Below, piece after piece: positions 1-6,480 of a stretch of 9,390 nt of DNA. The notes below the pieces were generated by a model, which had not been told where the DNA came from, searched no databases, and saw only the letters and a program-made list of their open reading frames with translations. The translations under genes were made by a program, and so were the position numbers. How positions within the stretch are numbered: position 1 is the first letter of the stretch; every line of letters starts with the position of its first letter. This DNA is from CAYLLT01 sp964591605 (GTDB lineage: Bacteria; Planctomycetota; Phycisphaerae; UBA1845; PWPN01), in contig CAZQEN010000305.1 of the NCBI GenBank assembly GCA_964591605.1, forward strand, positions 1 to 9,390, in the 5' to 3' direction.

Positions 1-17
1 GCGGATCTCGCATCCGC
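1..17. repeat. Short perfect hairpin at the window edge
   Basis: GCGGAT (1-6) and ATCCGC (12-17) form a perfect 6-bp stem with a 5-base loop. It lies 67 bp beyond the stop of the minus-strand MFS-PlsC gene. It could be part of that gene's transcript end or another small palindrome of the repeat type seen elsewhere here, which also has a 5-base loop. The flanking sequence is cut off, so a T-tract cannot be assessed. The rest of bases 18-84 shows nothing recognisable. Confidence 0.35.
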
Positions 18-84
18 TGGTCCTCTGAACCTTTGCGTGACGCACAACGAACCTGTGTTGCCAAAACCGGCACTGGTAGCGGGT

Positions 85-1998
85 CTATGCCTGTCCGAGT
101 TCGTCGACTTTGCGCATGAGCATCCGCGAGATCTCGTGGAGCGTCTGCTTGTCGGGGTCTTTGCCGTAGGATGACAGATCGATCGGGGGGCCAAAGCGCA
201 CGCGCGTGCGCTGCCGGCGGAGGAAGCACTTGCCGACGTTCCCGTCGTAGACGGTGCCGGAGACCTGAACGGGAACGACGGGGGCGCCGCTGCGCAGGGC
301 GAGCACCACCGCGCCGTCGTGCGGCTCGACCGCTTCGCCGGGGGCGGGGATGCGGCCGGCCGGGAAGATGCCCAGCGGCTTGCCCGACCGCAGATGCCGC
401 AGGGCCTCCTTGAACGCCCCGACGTCGTTCTCGCCCCGCCGTACGGGAACGCAATCCACCACGCGGATGAACCACCGCAGGACCGGCAGCAGGTCGTAGT
501 ACTCTTCCGCGATCAGAAAGCCGACGGGCCGGTACGGGCAACTCGCGATGATCAGGATCGGGTCGATGCCGGAGGTGTGATTGGCCACGATGACGACCGG
601 TCCCTCGCGCGGCACGGTGCAGATGCCCTCGCGGCGGAGGCCGAACCAGGCCTTGCAGTAGAACTCGTTGAGGTTCATGGCGAAGCGCTGGCGCCGGGTC
701 ATGCGTCCGCCGCGTTCGAGCCGGACCATGAGCGAGGCGATCGACGTGGTCATCACGATGGCCGTCACGCCCAGGAGAATCCAGCCGACCCAGCGGTCGA
801 TCTGCGGCCACTCGGGGATGCCGATGAGACCGGTGGCCAGGAGCAGGCCGGCCATCGTGGCCACGTCACTGAGCCCGAACACGCGGCCGCGGAGCCGGTT
901 CGGCACGATGCGCTGGAGCAGGGCGTTGTAGCTGGCCATGACGCCCGCGGCGAAGACGCCCGCGAAGATGATGGCAAGGCCGCCCAGGTGATAGGCGACG
1001 AAGGTAGGCAGCGGCAGCAGCACGCTCAGGCCGAGGATGCCGATGGCGATGCCGACGCCGAACAGCGACCAGGTGATGGCGATCTCGCCGCGGAGGGCAT
1101 CGCCCAACGCCGTGAGGATGATCGCCCCGGTCAGCATGCCCAGACCCAGCCGCGCCTGGAAGAGGCCCATGCTCTGGTAGCTCTGGTGATACACGTCGCG
1201 GACGATGGCCGGGATCGTGCTGCGGACGGTCGCGCCGCAGAGCCACACCACGACCGCGATGATGATGAGCTGAATCACGCGGCGATGCGTGCGGATGTAT
1301 TCGATGGCGGGTTTGAGGCCGGCTTCGGAATGGGGCTGGGCGAGGCGCACCGCTTCCTGGCGCGGGCGGGTGATGAACATCAGGAGCAGCGTGCTGGCCA
1401 GGAATGTGCCCGCATCCACATGGAATGAGACCGACGGGTCGTATCGTTCAGCCAGATAGCCGCCGACGGCCACGGAGATCATCGTGGCGATGACGCCCAG
1501 GCCGCTGGTCATCGCGTTGGCGCGGACGAGCTGCGTGCCGTCGATGAGCGTGGGCAGCAGCGCGGAGCGGGCGGGCGAAAACAGGGCGGCAAAGATGCCC
1601 ACGATCATGAGCGGCACGAAGGCCAGCCAGTGGCCGCCCTGGCCGAAGATGCTCAGCAGCCAGACGAAGTTGAACATGATCGCGGCGCGGACCAGGTCGG
1701 CGAAGATCATGATGCCGCGCCGGGGCAGGCGGTCGGCCAGGAGGCCGGTGACCGGGCCGAGCACGAAGAACGGCAGCATGAACATGAACGAGATCATGGC
1801 CTGAAGCTGCGTGAGGTTGGGCGCGTGCATCGCGTCCCGGGCCTTGAGCAGGGCCATCTCGGAGATGTGGTCGCCGGTGGCGCTGACGCCGTAGGCGGCC
1901 CAAAGGAGCAGGAAGTTGCGGTTGCGCAGCAGGCTCGGCGGCTCGGCGGCCGCGCCGTGCGCAGACTGCAGGGCGGGTTCTTCTGGTGTCCGGTTCAT
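85..1998 (-). CDS. MFS transporter fused to PlsC-type acyltransferase
   Basis: This is a 637-residue fusion. Residues about 25-425 are a hydrophobic major facilitator domain with motif A (GLLADRLPRR, 85-94) and a similar loop in the second half (NRLRGRVFG, about 367-375). Residues about 440-637 are a lysophosphatidic-acid acyltransferase-like (PlsC) domain. It has the catalytic HX4D box NHTSGID (H475, D479), the PVRRGEN block (518-524), FPAGR (545-549) and PVVPV near 573-577. The arrangement resembles the LplT-Aas lysophospholipid transporter/acyltransferase fusions but has no C-terminal AMP-binding acyl-ACP synthetase domain. The likely role is lysophospholipid flipping and re-acylation at the inner membrane, which is an inference. 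In the third acyltransferase motif the usual glutamate of FPEG is alanine. The frame is open upstream to an ATG at 2037; the start at 1998 is preferred because the extra 13 residues look non-conserved. No strong Shine-Dalgarno is seen at either start. The gene is divergent from the zinc-ribbon gene at 2267. Confidence 0.88.
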   Translation of the reverse strand: MNRTPEEPALQSAHGAAAEPPSLLRNRNFLLLWAAYGVSATGDHISEMALLKARDAMHAPNLTQLQAMISFMFMLPFFVLGPVTGLLADRLPRRGIMIFADLVRAAIMFNFVWLLSIFGQGGHWLAFVPLMIVGIFAALFSPARSALLPTLIDGTQLVRANAMTSGLGVIATMISVAVGGYLAERYDPSVSFHVDAGTFLASTLLLMFITRPRQEAVRLAQPHSEAGLKPAIEYIRTHRRVIQLIIIAVVVWLCGATVRSTIPAIVRDVYHQSYQSMGLFQARLGLGMLTGAIILTALGDALRGEIAITWSLFGVGIAIGILGLSVLLPLPTFVAYHLGGLAIIFAGVFAAGVMASYNALLQRIVPNRLRGRVFGLSDVATMAGLLLATGLIGIPEWPQIDRWVGWILLGVTAIVMTTSIASLMVRLERGGRMTRRQRFAMNLNEFYCKAWFGLRREGICTVPREGPVVIVANHTSGIDPILIIASCPYRPVGFLIAEEYYDLLPVLRWFIRVVDCVPVRRGENDVGAFKEALRHLRSGKPLGIFPAGRIPAPGEAVEPHDGAVVLALRSGAPVVPVQVSGTVYDGNVGKCFLRRQRTRVRFGPPIDLSSYGKDPDKQTLHEISRMLMRKVDELGQA

Positions 1999-2053
1999 GC
2001 GGGGCACAATGTACCAATCTGCCGGCCCGACGTACATCGGTCAGCGGGTTTGG

Positions 2054-2067
2054 CCTGCAGTTGCGGG
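2054..2067 (+). repeat. Palindromic repeat copy 1 (CCTGCAGTTGCGGG)
   Basis: This 14-bp sequence recurs exactly at 2225-2238 in the same orientation, 171 bp away. Its first nine bases, CCTGCAGTT, also pair with AACCGCAGG at 2079-2087 with one mismatch, making a stem-loop whose loop carries GTGACAG. The two copies bound the hairpin cluster, so they may be modules of a short palindromic repeat family. Confidence 0.55.
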
Positions 2068-2096
2068 TGCGTGACAGAACCGCAGGGATGACATGG

Positions 2097-2131
2097 GTCC
2101 CGGTGCGCCGGGACATTCGCTGATGCGAATG
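2097..2131. repeat. Two back-to-back perfect hairpins
   Basis: The first stem is GTCCCGG (2097-2103) with CCGGGAC (2108-2114), 7 bp with a TGCG loop. The second is CATTCGC (2114-2120) with GCGAATG (2125-2131), 7 bp with a TGAT loop. They share base 2114, so only one can fully close at that base. Both are perfect and symmetric, so the strand of action cannot be read from them. No T-tract follows on either strand, which argues against a simple intrinsic terminator. Confidence 0.55.
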
Positions 2132-2157
2132 CACAGTAGCCGTAGGAAGGCTCGCAC

Positions 2158-2196
2158 GGGCAGCGTCGGCATCGCTGCGCGAAGCCGACGCTGTCC
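2158..2196. repeat. Long stable stem-loop
   Basis: CAGCGTCGGC (2161-2170) pairs perfectly with GCCGACGCTG (2184-2193). The stem extends outward by three pairs (GGG 2158-2160 with TCC 2194-2196, one of them G-T). Inside, after one A-A mismatch, TCG (2172-2174) pairs with CGA (2180-2182). That is about 16 pairs around a 5-base apical loop, the strongest hairpin in the window. It lies about 70 bp before the zinc-ribbon gene start and has no T-tract on either side. Confidence 0.6.
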
Positions 2197-2213
2197 ATGC
2201 CACCCCGCCCAAA

Positions 2214-2242
2214 GTGTCACGGACCCTGCAGTTGCGGGACAC
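2214..2242. repeat. Palindromic repeat copy 2 with flanking inverted arms
   Basis: The second exact copy of CCTGCAGTTGCGGG is at 2225-2238. It is enclosed by GTGTC (2214-2218) and GACAC (2238-2242), giving an interrupted palindrome. It ends 24 bp before the zinc-ribbon start codon, so it would be part of that gene's 5' leader if transcription begins upstream. Confidence 0.5.
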
Positions 2243-2266
2243 ACCCCGTTTTACGAAGATAGCGGC

Positions 2267-2674
2267 ATGCCGAGCGTGCCTCACACGCGCGATGATCTTC
2301 AGCCCATCCCCGCGGAGTGGAACCTGCGTTGCATCGAGTGCGGCTATGAGCTGACCGGCCTGCGGAACCGGGTGTGCCCGGAGTGCGGCCAGCCGTTCTC
2401 GCCGCGGGAGACCTGGGAGGCCAACCAGGCCCAGCTCCCGCCGCGCAGCGAGAGCGGAACCCGCCGCATCGTGTACCTTCTGGCTCTGGCCGGCGTGGTG
2501 GCCGTCGTGATGGCGATCGGCGGCATGACGGAGCACGTCTGGGCCGCACTCGTGGCCGCCGTGGTGATCCTGGCCGGGGAACTCTGGATCGGCACCTCCG
2601 AAATCCGCCCGCTCATCGTGCGGTTGTTTACCGCGGCCCTGTGCATCTTTATCGCCATGTTTGCAGCGTTTTAG
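2267..2674 (+). CDS. Small membrane protein with N-terminal zinc ribbon
   Basis: This is a 135-residue protein of unknown function. A four-cysteine zinc ribbon lies near the N-terminus, CIEC and CPEC, with C22, C25, C37 and C40 and 11 residues between the pairs. It has the CGYELTGL signature common in planctomycete small membrane proteins. Three hydrophobic segments follow, at about 69-86, 89-107 and 116-135, so the ribbon is probably cytoplasmic on a small inner-membrane anchor. The ATG at 2267 is chosen because upstream in-frame sequence runs through hairpins and is not protein-like. No good Shine-Dalgarno is visible. Zinc binding is inferred from the cysteine spacing; no partner can be named. 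A second protein with the same cysteine spacing is encoded at 6398-6946. Confidence 0.75.
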   Translation: MPSVPHTRDDLQPIPAEWNLRCIECGYELTGLRNRVCPECGQPFSPRETWEANQAQLPPRSESGTRRIVYLLALAGVVAVVMAIGGMTEHVWAALVAAVVILAGELWIGTSEIRPLIVRLFTAALCIFIAMFAAF

Positions 2675-2679
2675 GCGTG

Positions 2680-2708
2680 TTGTCCGCCTGCCCGCCGGGC
2701 TATATATT
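2680..2708 (+). promoter_or_regulatory. Candidate sigma70-type promoter of the oxidoreductase gene
   Basis: TTGTCC (2680-2685) and TATATT (2703-2708) are separated by exactly 17 bp. They match the -35 and -10 consensus at 4/6 and 5/6 positions. The predicted transcript would start near 2715, about 33 bases before the ATG. The box starts 5 bp after the zinc-ribbon stop codon, so the oxidoreductase may be transcribed on its own as well as by read-through. Confidence 0.4.
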
Positions 2709-2735
2709 GGCAGCGTTGGGAGCTGTGCTCGACCC

Positions 2736-2741
2736 GGGAGG
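2736..2741 (+). promoter_or_regulatory. Ribosome binding site deciding the oxidoreductase start
   Basis: GGGAGG lies 6 bases upstream of the ATG at 2748. It selects this start over the in-frame ATG at 2661, whose extra 29 residues overlap the preceding gene and precede the Rossmann fold. Confidence 0.8.
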
Positions 2742-2747
2742 CATTCT

Positions 2748-3776
2748 ATGGCACTGCGAATCGGTCTGATCGGCTGCGGCGGGATCGCCCGGCATCACTG
2801 GAACGGCTTTGACAAAGTCAAAGGGCGGGCGGATCTGGTCGCCCTGTGCGATATTTCGGCCGAGAACCGTGCGTGGTTCAAACAGCACGTGCCGCACGCC
2901 GCCGAGTACGACGACTTCAACAAGCTGATCGCCACCGAGAAGCTCGACGCGATCGACATCTGCCTGCCGCATCACCTGCACCACCCGTGCATCATGGCGG
3001 CGATCAAGGCGGGGCTGCACTGGATCTGCGAGAAGCCGCTGTGCATGACGCTCGATGAGGCGGCCGACATCGACCGGGCAATGAGCGCGACGAAGCTGAT
3101 CGGGATGAGCGCGCACAACCAGGCGTTCTTTCCGGCGCTGCTCGAAGCCAAACGGCTGCTGAGCGAAGGGCAGCTCGGCCAGGTTTACATGATTCTGTCC
3201 GAAGACTGTTTCATCATGGGTCTGCCCGTGCCGGGCGCTCTTCCGGGCACGAAACCGTGGACGGCCGTCGGTCCGGGCATGTGGCGGTCGGACCTCAAAC
3301 AGATGGGCGGCGGCGAGCTGATCGACACGGGCTATCACCCCAGTTATCGCCTGCTTTTCCTGGCGGGGAGCGATCCGGCGAGCGTCGCGGCCATCACACA
3401 CACGTACCGCAACAAGAACATGAAGGCCGAAGACACGGCCACCGTGCTCGTTCAGTTCGCGAGCGGCGTGACCGGCGAGATCCGCACGAGCTGGGCGATG
3501 CCGCTGCCCGCGGGCCACTATCCGTTCCACGTCATCACCGAGAACGGCGAGCTGTACGGCACGGCCACCGAGCTGTACTGGAAGCCCAACCGATTCGCCG
3601 AACCGGCGAAGATGACGTTCAAGGAGGTCAACACGTTCGAGGCGGAGATCGTCCACTTCATCGACTGCCTCGAGAAAGGCCAGCAGCCGATCCAGACCTA
3701 CAAGGACGGCATCAGCGTGCTGAGGCTGATCCGCAAGAGCTACGACTTCGTGTCGGCGGGAAAGGCGAAGATCTGA
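2748..3776 (+). CDS. Gfo/Idh/MocA family NAD(P)-dependent oxidoreductase
   Basis: This 342-residue protein has the usual length for the family. The N-terminal Rossmann fold starts at once with LRIGLIGCGGIA, the GxGxxA dinucleotide loop at residues 9-14, and the acidic residue D35 ends the second strand. The family EKP motif is E95-K96-P97. The C-terminal alpha/beta domain carries GGGELIDTGYHPSY (187-200), with D193 and H197 at the positions used for catalysis or substrate binding in this family. Such enzymes oxidise or reduce sugars, inositols and related polyols in the cytoplasm; the substrate cannot be read from the sequence. There is no signal peptide. The same-strand glycoside hydrolase starts 178 bp downstream, which fits a sugar-catabolism role. 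The gap contains palindromes that may end or stabilise the transcript. Confidence 0.93.
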   Translation: MALRIGLIGCGGIARHHWNGFDKVKGRADLVALCDISAENRAWFKQHVPHAAEYDDFNKLIATEKLDAIDICLPHHLHHPCIMAAIKAGLHWICEKPLCMTLDEAADIDRAMSATKLIGMSAHNQAFFPALLEAKRLLSEGQLGQVYMILSEDCFIMGLPVPGALPGTKPWTAVGPGMWRSDLKQMGGGELIDTGYHPSYRLLFLAGSDPASVAAITHTYRNKNMKAEDTATVLVQFASGVTGEIRTSWAMPLPAGHYPFHVITENGELYGTATELYWKPNRFAEPAKMTFKEVNTFEAEIVHFIDCLEKGQQPIQTYKDGISVLRLIRKSYDFVSAGKAKI

Positions 3777-3787
3777 TCGCTGTTGAC

Positions 3788-3859
3788 GTGGCACGGGCAT
3801 CCTGCCCGTAAGTGTGGCACCGGCGTCTCGCCGGTGCACTGCGGGCGTCTCGCCCGCAG
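3788..3859 (+). repeat. Three REP-like GTGGCAC palindromes
   Basis: Three consecutive stem-loops share one design. Stem ACGGGC/GCCCGT (3793-3809) has loop ATCCT; stem GCACCGGC/GCCGGTGC (3817-3837) has loop GTCTC; stem CTGCGGGC/GCCCGCAG (3839-3859) has loop GTCTC. The first two are preceded by GTGGC or GTGTG. The stems differ in sequence but keep pairing, and the five-base loop is conserved. That suggests a repeat family under structural constraint rather than chance GC-richness. They begin 11 bp after the oxidoreductase stop. The remaining gap (3860-3954) shows nothing further apart from the ribosome binding site. Confidence 0.8.
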
Positions 3860-3944
3860 CAGAGCCCGCAGCGCCAGCAAGGGGGTTCGCAAGTCAGCCG
3901 ATCGAACTCTTCGTGCACCCAAAGCGGGCACGCCTCGCGCGAAC

Positions 3945-3948
3945 GGAG
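3945..3948 (+). promoter_or_regulatory. Ribosome binding site of the glycosidase gene
   Basis: GGAG lies 6 bases before the ATG at 3955. It supports this start, which also gives a well-formed signal peptide. Confidence 0.6.
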
Positions 3949-3954
3949 TGACCG

Positions 3955-6480
3955 ATGCCGCTTCGGCTCTCTACTCCACTCATGGTCACCGTTCTGGTTT
4001 TCACCGGCCCAGGGCTCGCGCAGACAACCCAGCCCGCATTGATTTCTGAGGTTCTCGATGAGGCCGCCGCAGGGATCGATCCGATCCTGCGTTCAGCCCT
4101 CGCCGACAAGCCCTCGCCTTACATCGTCAAAGCCCACGACGTCGGCGAACCCACCGATTTTCACAAGGACATCCCCTGGCACCTGCTCGATAAAGAAAAA
4201 GATCCGCGGTTCGATCTTGCATCTGTGAGTGGGCTGGGATTGGGCGAAGTCACGCTCCTCAACACCAACAGCGGAATCGTTTTCTCGCTTGGGCTGGCCC
4301 CCGATCGTCCGGGAATGCGATCCCTGAAACTGCGATACGTTGATCATTTGATCAACCTGGCCGTTCGAAGAGTCGAAACAGGACCCCTCACGGCCGACGT
4401 GCTGTTGCTTCCCGTCAGCAGCGACACACTGCTGGCGGTGACCACTGTCGTCAACACCGGATCAACAGATGTTGATGTTCTATTCACGCCCATCTGCTCG
4501 GAACTCTCAAATGATGAGCGCCCGGGGAATCGCTTTGGCTACGGAATCCACTCGACGACAGGCCGCCTGATTCGTCAGGAGAATCTCGACAATCAAAACG
4601 CGCTCGTCTCCGAATTCGAGGAGTGGGATCAGACGCAGGACGCCAAGATCGGACGGATGCTCGCGACGCTCATGAGCAGTTTTCCTGCGGCAGAAGTGTG
4701 GCCGGTGGAGGTTCCGAAGGGCATTGAAGTTCAGCTCGCCGTGCGTCGAATCAAGATTGCCGCGGGACGGTTTGAGACCGTCCTGTTCGCCCTCAACCTG
4801 CACCGCTACGCCGCGAGGGCGTTCACAACGAACGATATTCAACTTTACCCGCAGGAGACGCCCGAGCAGGCGCAGCAGTACGGGCTGTCGACGGCTCGCC
4901 GCGCACTGAGCACCGACTGGCCCGCCCTCGTGCGCGAGAGCTACCGCTGGTACGAGCGGATGCCTGTTTTTGAACTTGCTGCGAAACACTGGGTGCGCGA
5001 CATGTACAGCGCGATGGAACTGCCGCGCGGCAACACGTGGAGCGCGCAGGAATTGCTCCCGCAACCGTGGTACACGTTCTGCCGCGTGCACGGGCACAAC
5101 CCGTACGGCTGGTGGAGCTACGGGATGCACGGCCACGAGCATCTCTCGACGTTCACGATGAACCTGACGGAGCCGACGCTTTCACAGAGCTGGCTCCGCG
5201 GGCATTTTCAGGTGCAGCGGCCGGATGGATTCATCCAGTACGGCGTCAATCTCCGAAAGAAGAGCGAACGGGACCCGGAAGAACTCGCGACCGCGCCGCT
5301 GCTCATGTGGGAGGCGTGGAACGCGTACCTGTGGAGCGGCGACCGGGCGTTTCTGGAGGAGGCGTATCGGGCTGGCGTGAAGTACGTGGCGTGGTGGCGG
5401 TCGGAGGCGCGAACAAGGAAGATGGACCGGCAGCATGCCGGACCCACACCGCACCGGCGAGACGCCGGTGCCACACCCGACCGGCGAGATGCCGGTGCCA
5501 CACCGCTCCTGCCGCTTCAGCATTGGAAGGACTACATCGAGACGGTGCGCGACGATCGGGACCTGGCGACGTGGGTGGCCACGGACAAGGCGGAGCGGCA
5601 GGAGGCGCTCGATTTGAACTGTTACCTGCTGAGCGAAGAGCGGACACTGTCGGCGATGGCGCGTGAGCTGGGGAAGGCGGATGAGGCGGAGAATTGGGAC
5701 AAGGATGCCCAGAGGCGTGCGGAGTTCATGCGCGCGAAGCTGTGGCACGAGGAGGATAGAGTGTTTTACGGCCGGGATCTGGTCGGCGACCGCTGGGCGC
5801 GGGTGATGGACATCTCGACGTTCTTTCCACTCTGGTCGGGTCTGGCGACGGCCGAGCAGGCGCGGCAGATCGTCGCGCGGCTGCGGGATCCGACGGCGTT
5901 CGCGACCGATTTCCCCGTCGCCACACTGGCCGTCAGGCACATGCCTGAGAAGAAGCGGGGCTATCACCACTGGCGCGGCTCGAACTGGGTGGAGATGACG
6001 TGGCTGGTGATCCTGGGCCTCAAGCGGTACGGCTACCATGACGAAGCGGCCCGAATCGCCGAGATCAACTTCACGATGGTCTCTCACACGCTCGAAGACA
6101 CTGGCCATTTCCGCGAGTTTTACAGCTCGCTCACCGGCGAGCCGACGGATCTGACGGATTACATCTGGACGTGCCTGCCCGCCGCGATGGTGGTGGACAC
6201 CTTCCTGGGCATCCGGCCGACAGCCGAGGGGCTGGAAGTGATGCCGGCACTGCCGGCCGGCTGGCAGGAGATCTCAATCCGCAATCTGCACGTCCGCGAT
6301 CGGCGCGTGAGCGTGAGCGTTCGGCGCGTTCAGGGTGGCGACACCAGCGTGAAGCTGGACGGCATGCCTGTCGCTGTCCATCAGGGTCGGGGCGCGATCA
6401 TTCCCTGGTCGCAGGTGACTCCGGAGGTGAAGATCGCGATCCATCAATCGAGCGGGGCGCCCTCGCAACGGGTTCCATAG
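3955..6480 (+). CDS. Secreted (alpha/alpha)6 glycoside hydrolase, GH63/MGH1-like
   Basis: This is an 841-residue exported protein. Residues 1-22 are a signal peptide with probable cleavage after GLA (A22). Residues about 85-290 form a beta-rich domain, about 320-750 the (alpha/alpha)6 barrel, and about 752-830 a C-terminal beta domain. Barrel motifs resembling GH63 and mannosylglycerate-hydrolase-like enzymes are APLLMWEAW (447-455), ALDLNCYL (551-558), HHWRGSNWVEMTW (671-683) and FREFYSSLTGEP (719-730). E721 is the likely general base. By resemblance to the ExGxDxSP motif of the family, D533 or D534 in ETVRDDRD may be the general acid; this is an alignment by memory and uncertain. Residues about 491-518 are encoded by three 27-bp palindromic repeats and look foreign to the fold. 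The substrate is unknown. The gene overlaps the convergent zinc-ribbon gene at 6398 by 83 bp. The first half is visibly less GC-rich than the second. Confidence 0.82.
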   Translation: MPLRLSTPLMVTVLVFTGPGLAQTTQPALISEVLDEAAAGIDPILRSALADKPSPYIVKAHDVGEPTDFHKDIPWHLLDKEKDPRFDLASVSGLGLGEVTLLNTNSGIVFSLGLAPDRPGMRSLKLRYVDHLINLAVRRVETGPLTADVLLLPVSSDTLLAVTTVVNTGSTDVDVLFTPICSELSNDERPGNRFGYGIHSTTGRLIRQENLDNQNALVSEFEEWDQTQDAKIGRMLATLMSSFPAAEVWPVEVPKGIEVQLAVRRIKIAAGRFETVLFALNLHRYAARAFTTNDIQLYPQETPEQAQQYGLSTARRALSTDWPALVRESYRWYERMPVFELAAKHWVRDMYSAMELPRGNTWSAQELLPQPWYTFCRVHGHNPYGWWSYGMHGHEHLSTFTMNLTEPTLSQSWLRGHFQVQRPDGFIQYGVNLRKKSERDPEELATAPLLMWEAWNAYLWSGDRAFLEEAYRAGVKYVAWWRSEARTRKMDRQHAGPTPHRRDAGATPDRRDAGATPLLPLQHWKDYIETVRDDRDLATWVATDKAERQEALDLNCYLLSEERTLSAMARELGKADEAENWDKDAQRRAEFMRAKLWHEEDRVFYGRDLVGDRWARVMDISTFFPLWSGLATAEQARQIVARLRDPTAFATDFPVATLAVRHMPEKKRGYHHWRGSNWVEMTWLVILGLKRYGYHDEAARIAEINFTMVSHTLEDTGHFREFYSSLTGEPTDLTDYIWTCLPAAMVVDTFLGIRPTAEGLEVMPALPAGWQEISIRNLHVRDRRVSVSVRRVQGGDTSVKLDGMPVAVHQGRGAIIPWSQVTPEVKIAIHQSSGAPSQRVP
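5424..5504 (+). repeat. In-frame tandem palindromic repeats inside the glycosidase gene
   Basis: Three 27-bp units lie at 5424-5450, 5451-5477 and 5478-5504. Each holds a CCGGC...GCCGG stem-loop with a five-base loop (AGCAT, GAGAC, GAGAT), and each ends in CACACC. The middle unit is an exact reverse complement of 26 bases at 3812-3837. Because 27 is divisible by three, the units translate as 9-residue repeats, PHRRDAGAT and PDRRDAGAT, after a diverged DRQHAGPT. The reading frame is intact on both sides. The first unit has drifted most, which suggests either age or an independent insertion. Confidence 0.9.

Larger units (their letters stand above)
1999..2266. other. Hairpin-rich divergent intergenic region
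   Basis: This 268-bp gap separates the divergent MFS-PlsC and zinc-ribbon genes and must hold both promoters. I see no convincing -35/-10 pair on either side. Instead it is filled with at least four independent stem-loops and a duplicated 14-bp palindromic motif, listed separately. The reading frame of the downstream gene is open back to 2093, but that extension runs through the hairpins and has no protein-like features, so I treat the region as non-coding. It could be a cluster of REP-like elements or a structured leader. Confidence 0.6.

Noticed and set aside
319..1428. A 369-codon plus-strand frame opposite the MFS-PlsC gene
   Set aside because: It is a frame shadow: very rich in Asp, Glu, His, Arg and Ala, with no hydrophobic core or motif, opposite a well-supported gene.
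2093..2266. N-terminal extension of the zinc-ribbon protein from an ATG at 2093
   Set aside because: The added 58 residues are encoded by the hairpin array and show no protein-like pattern; the family ribbon begins close to the N-terminus when the ATG at 2267 is used.
3788..3810. Sigma54-type promoter (TGGCAC start of the palindrome)
   Set aside because: No GC/TTGC element stands at the required spacing, and the TGGCAC is part of a repeat also found inside a coding region.
2700..3839. A 379-codon open frame antisense to the oxidoreductase gene
   Set aside because: It mirrors the GC-rich codon bias of the real gene. Its translation is a low-quality mix rich in Arg, Asp and His with no domain, and it runs into the palindromic repeats.
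5424..5504. CRISPR-like array
   Set aside because: The 27-bp units are directly adjacent with no unique spacers, are palindromic, and lie inside an intact coding frame. No cas genes are present.
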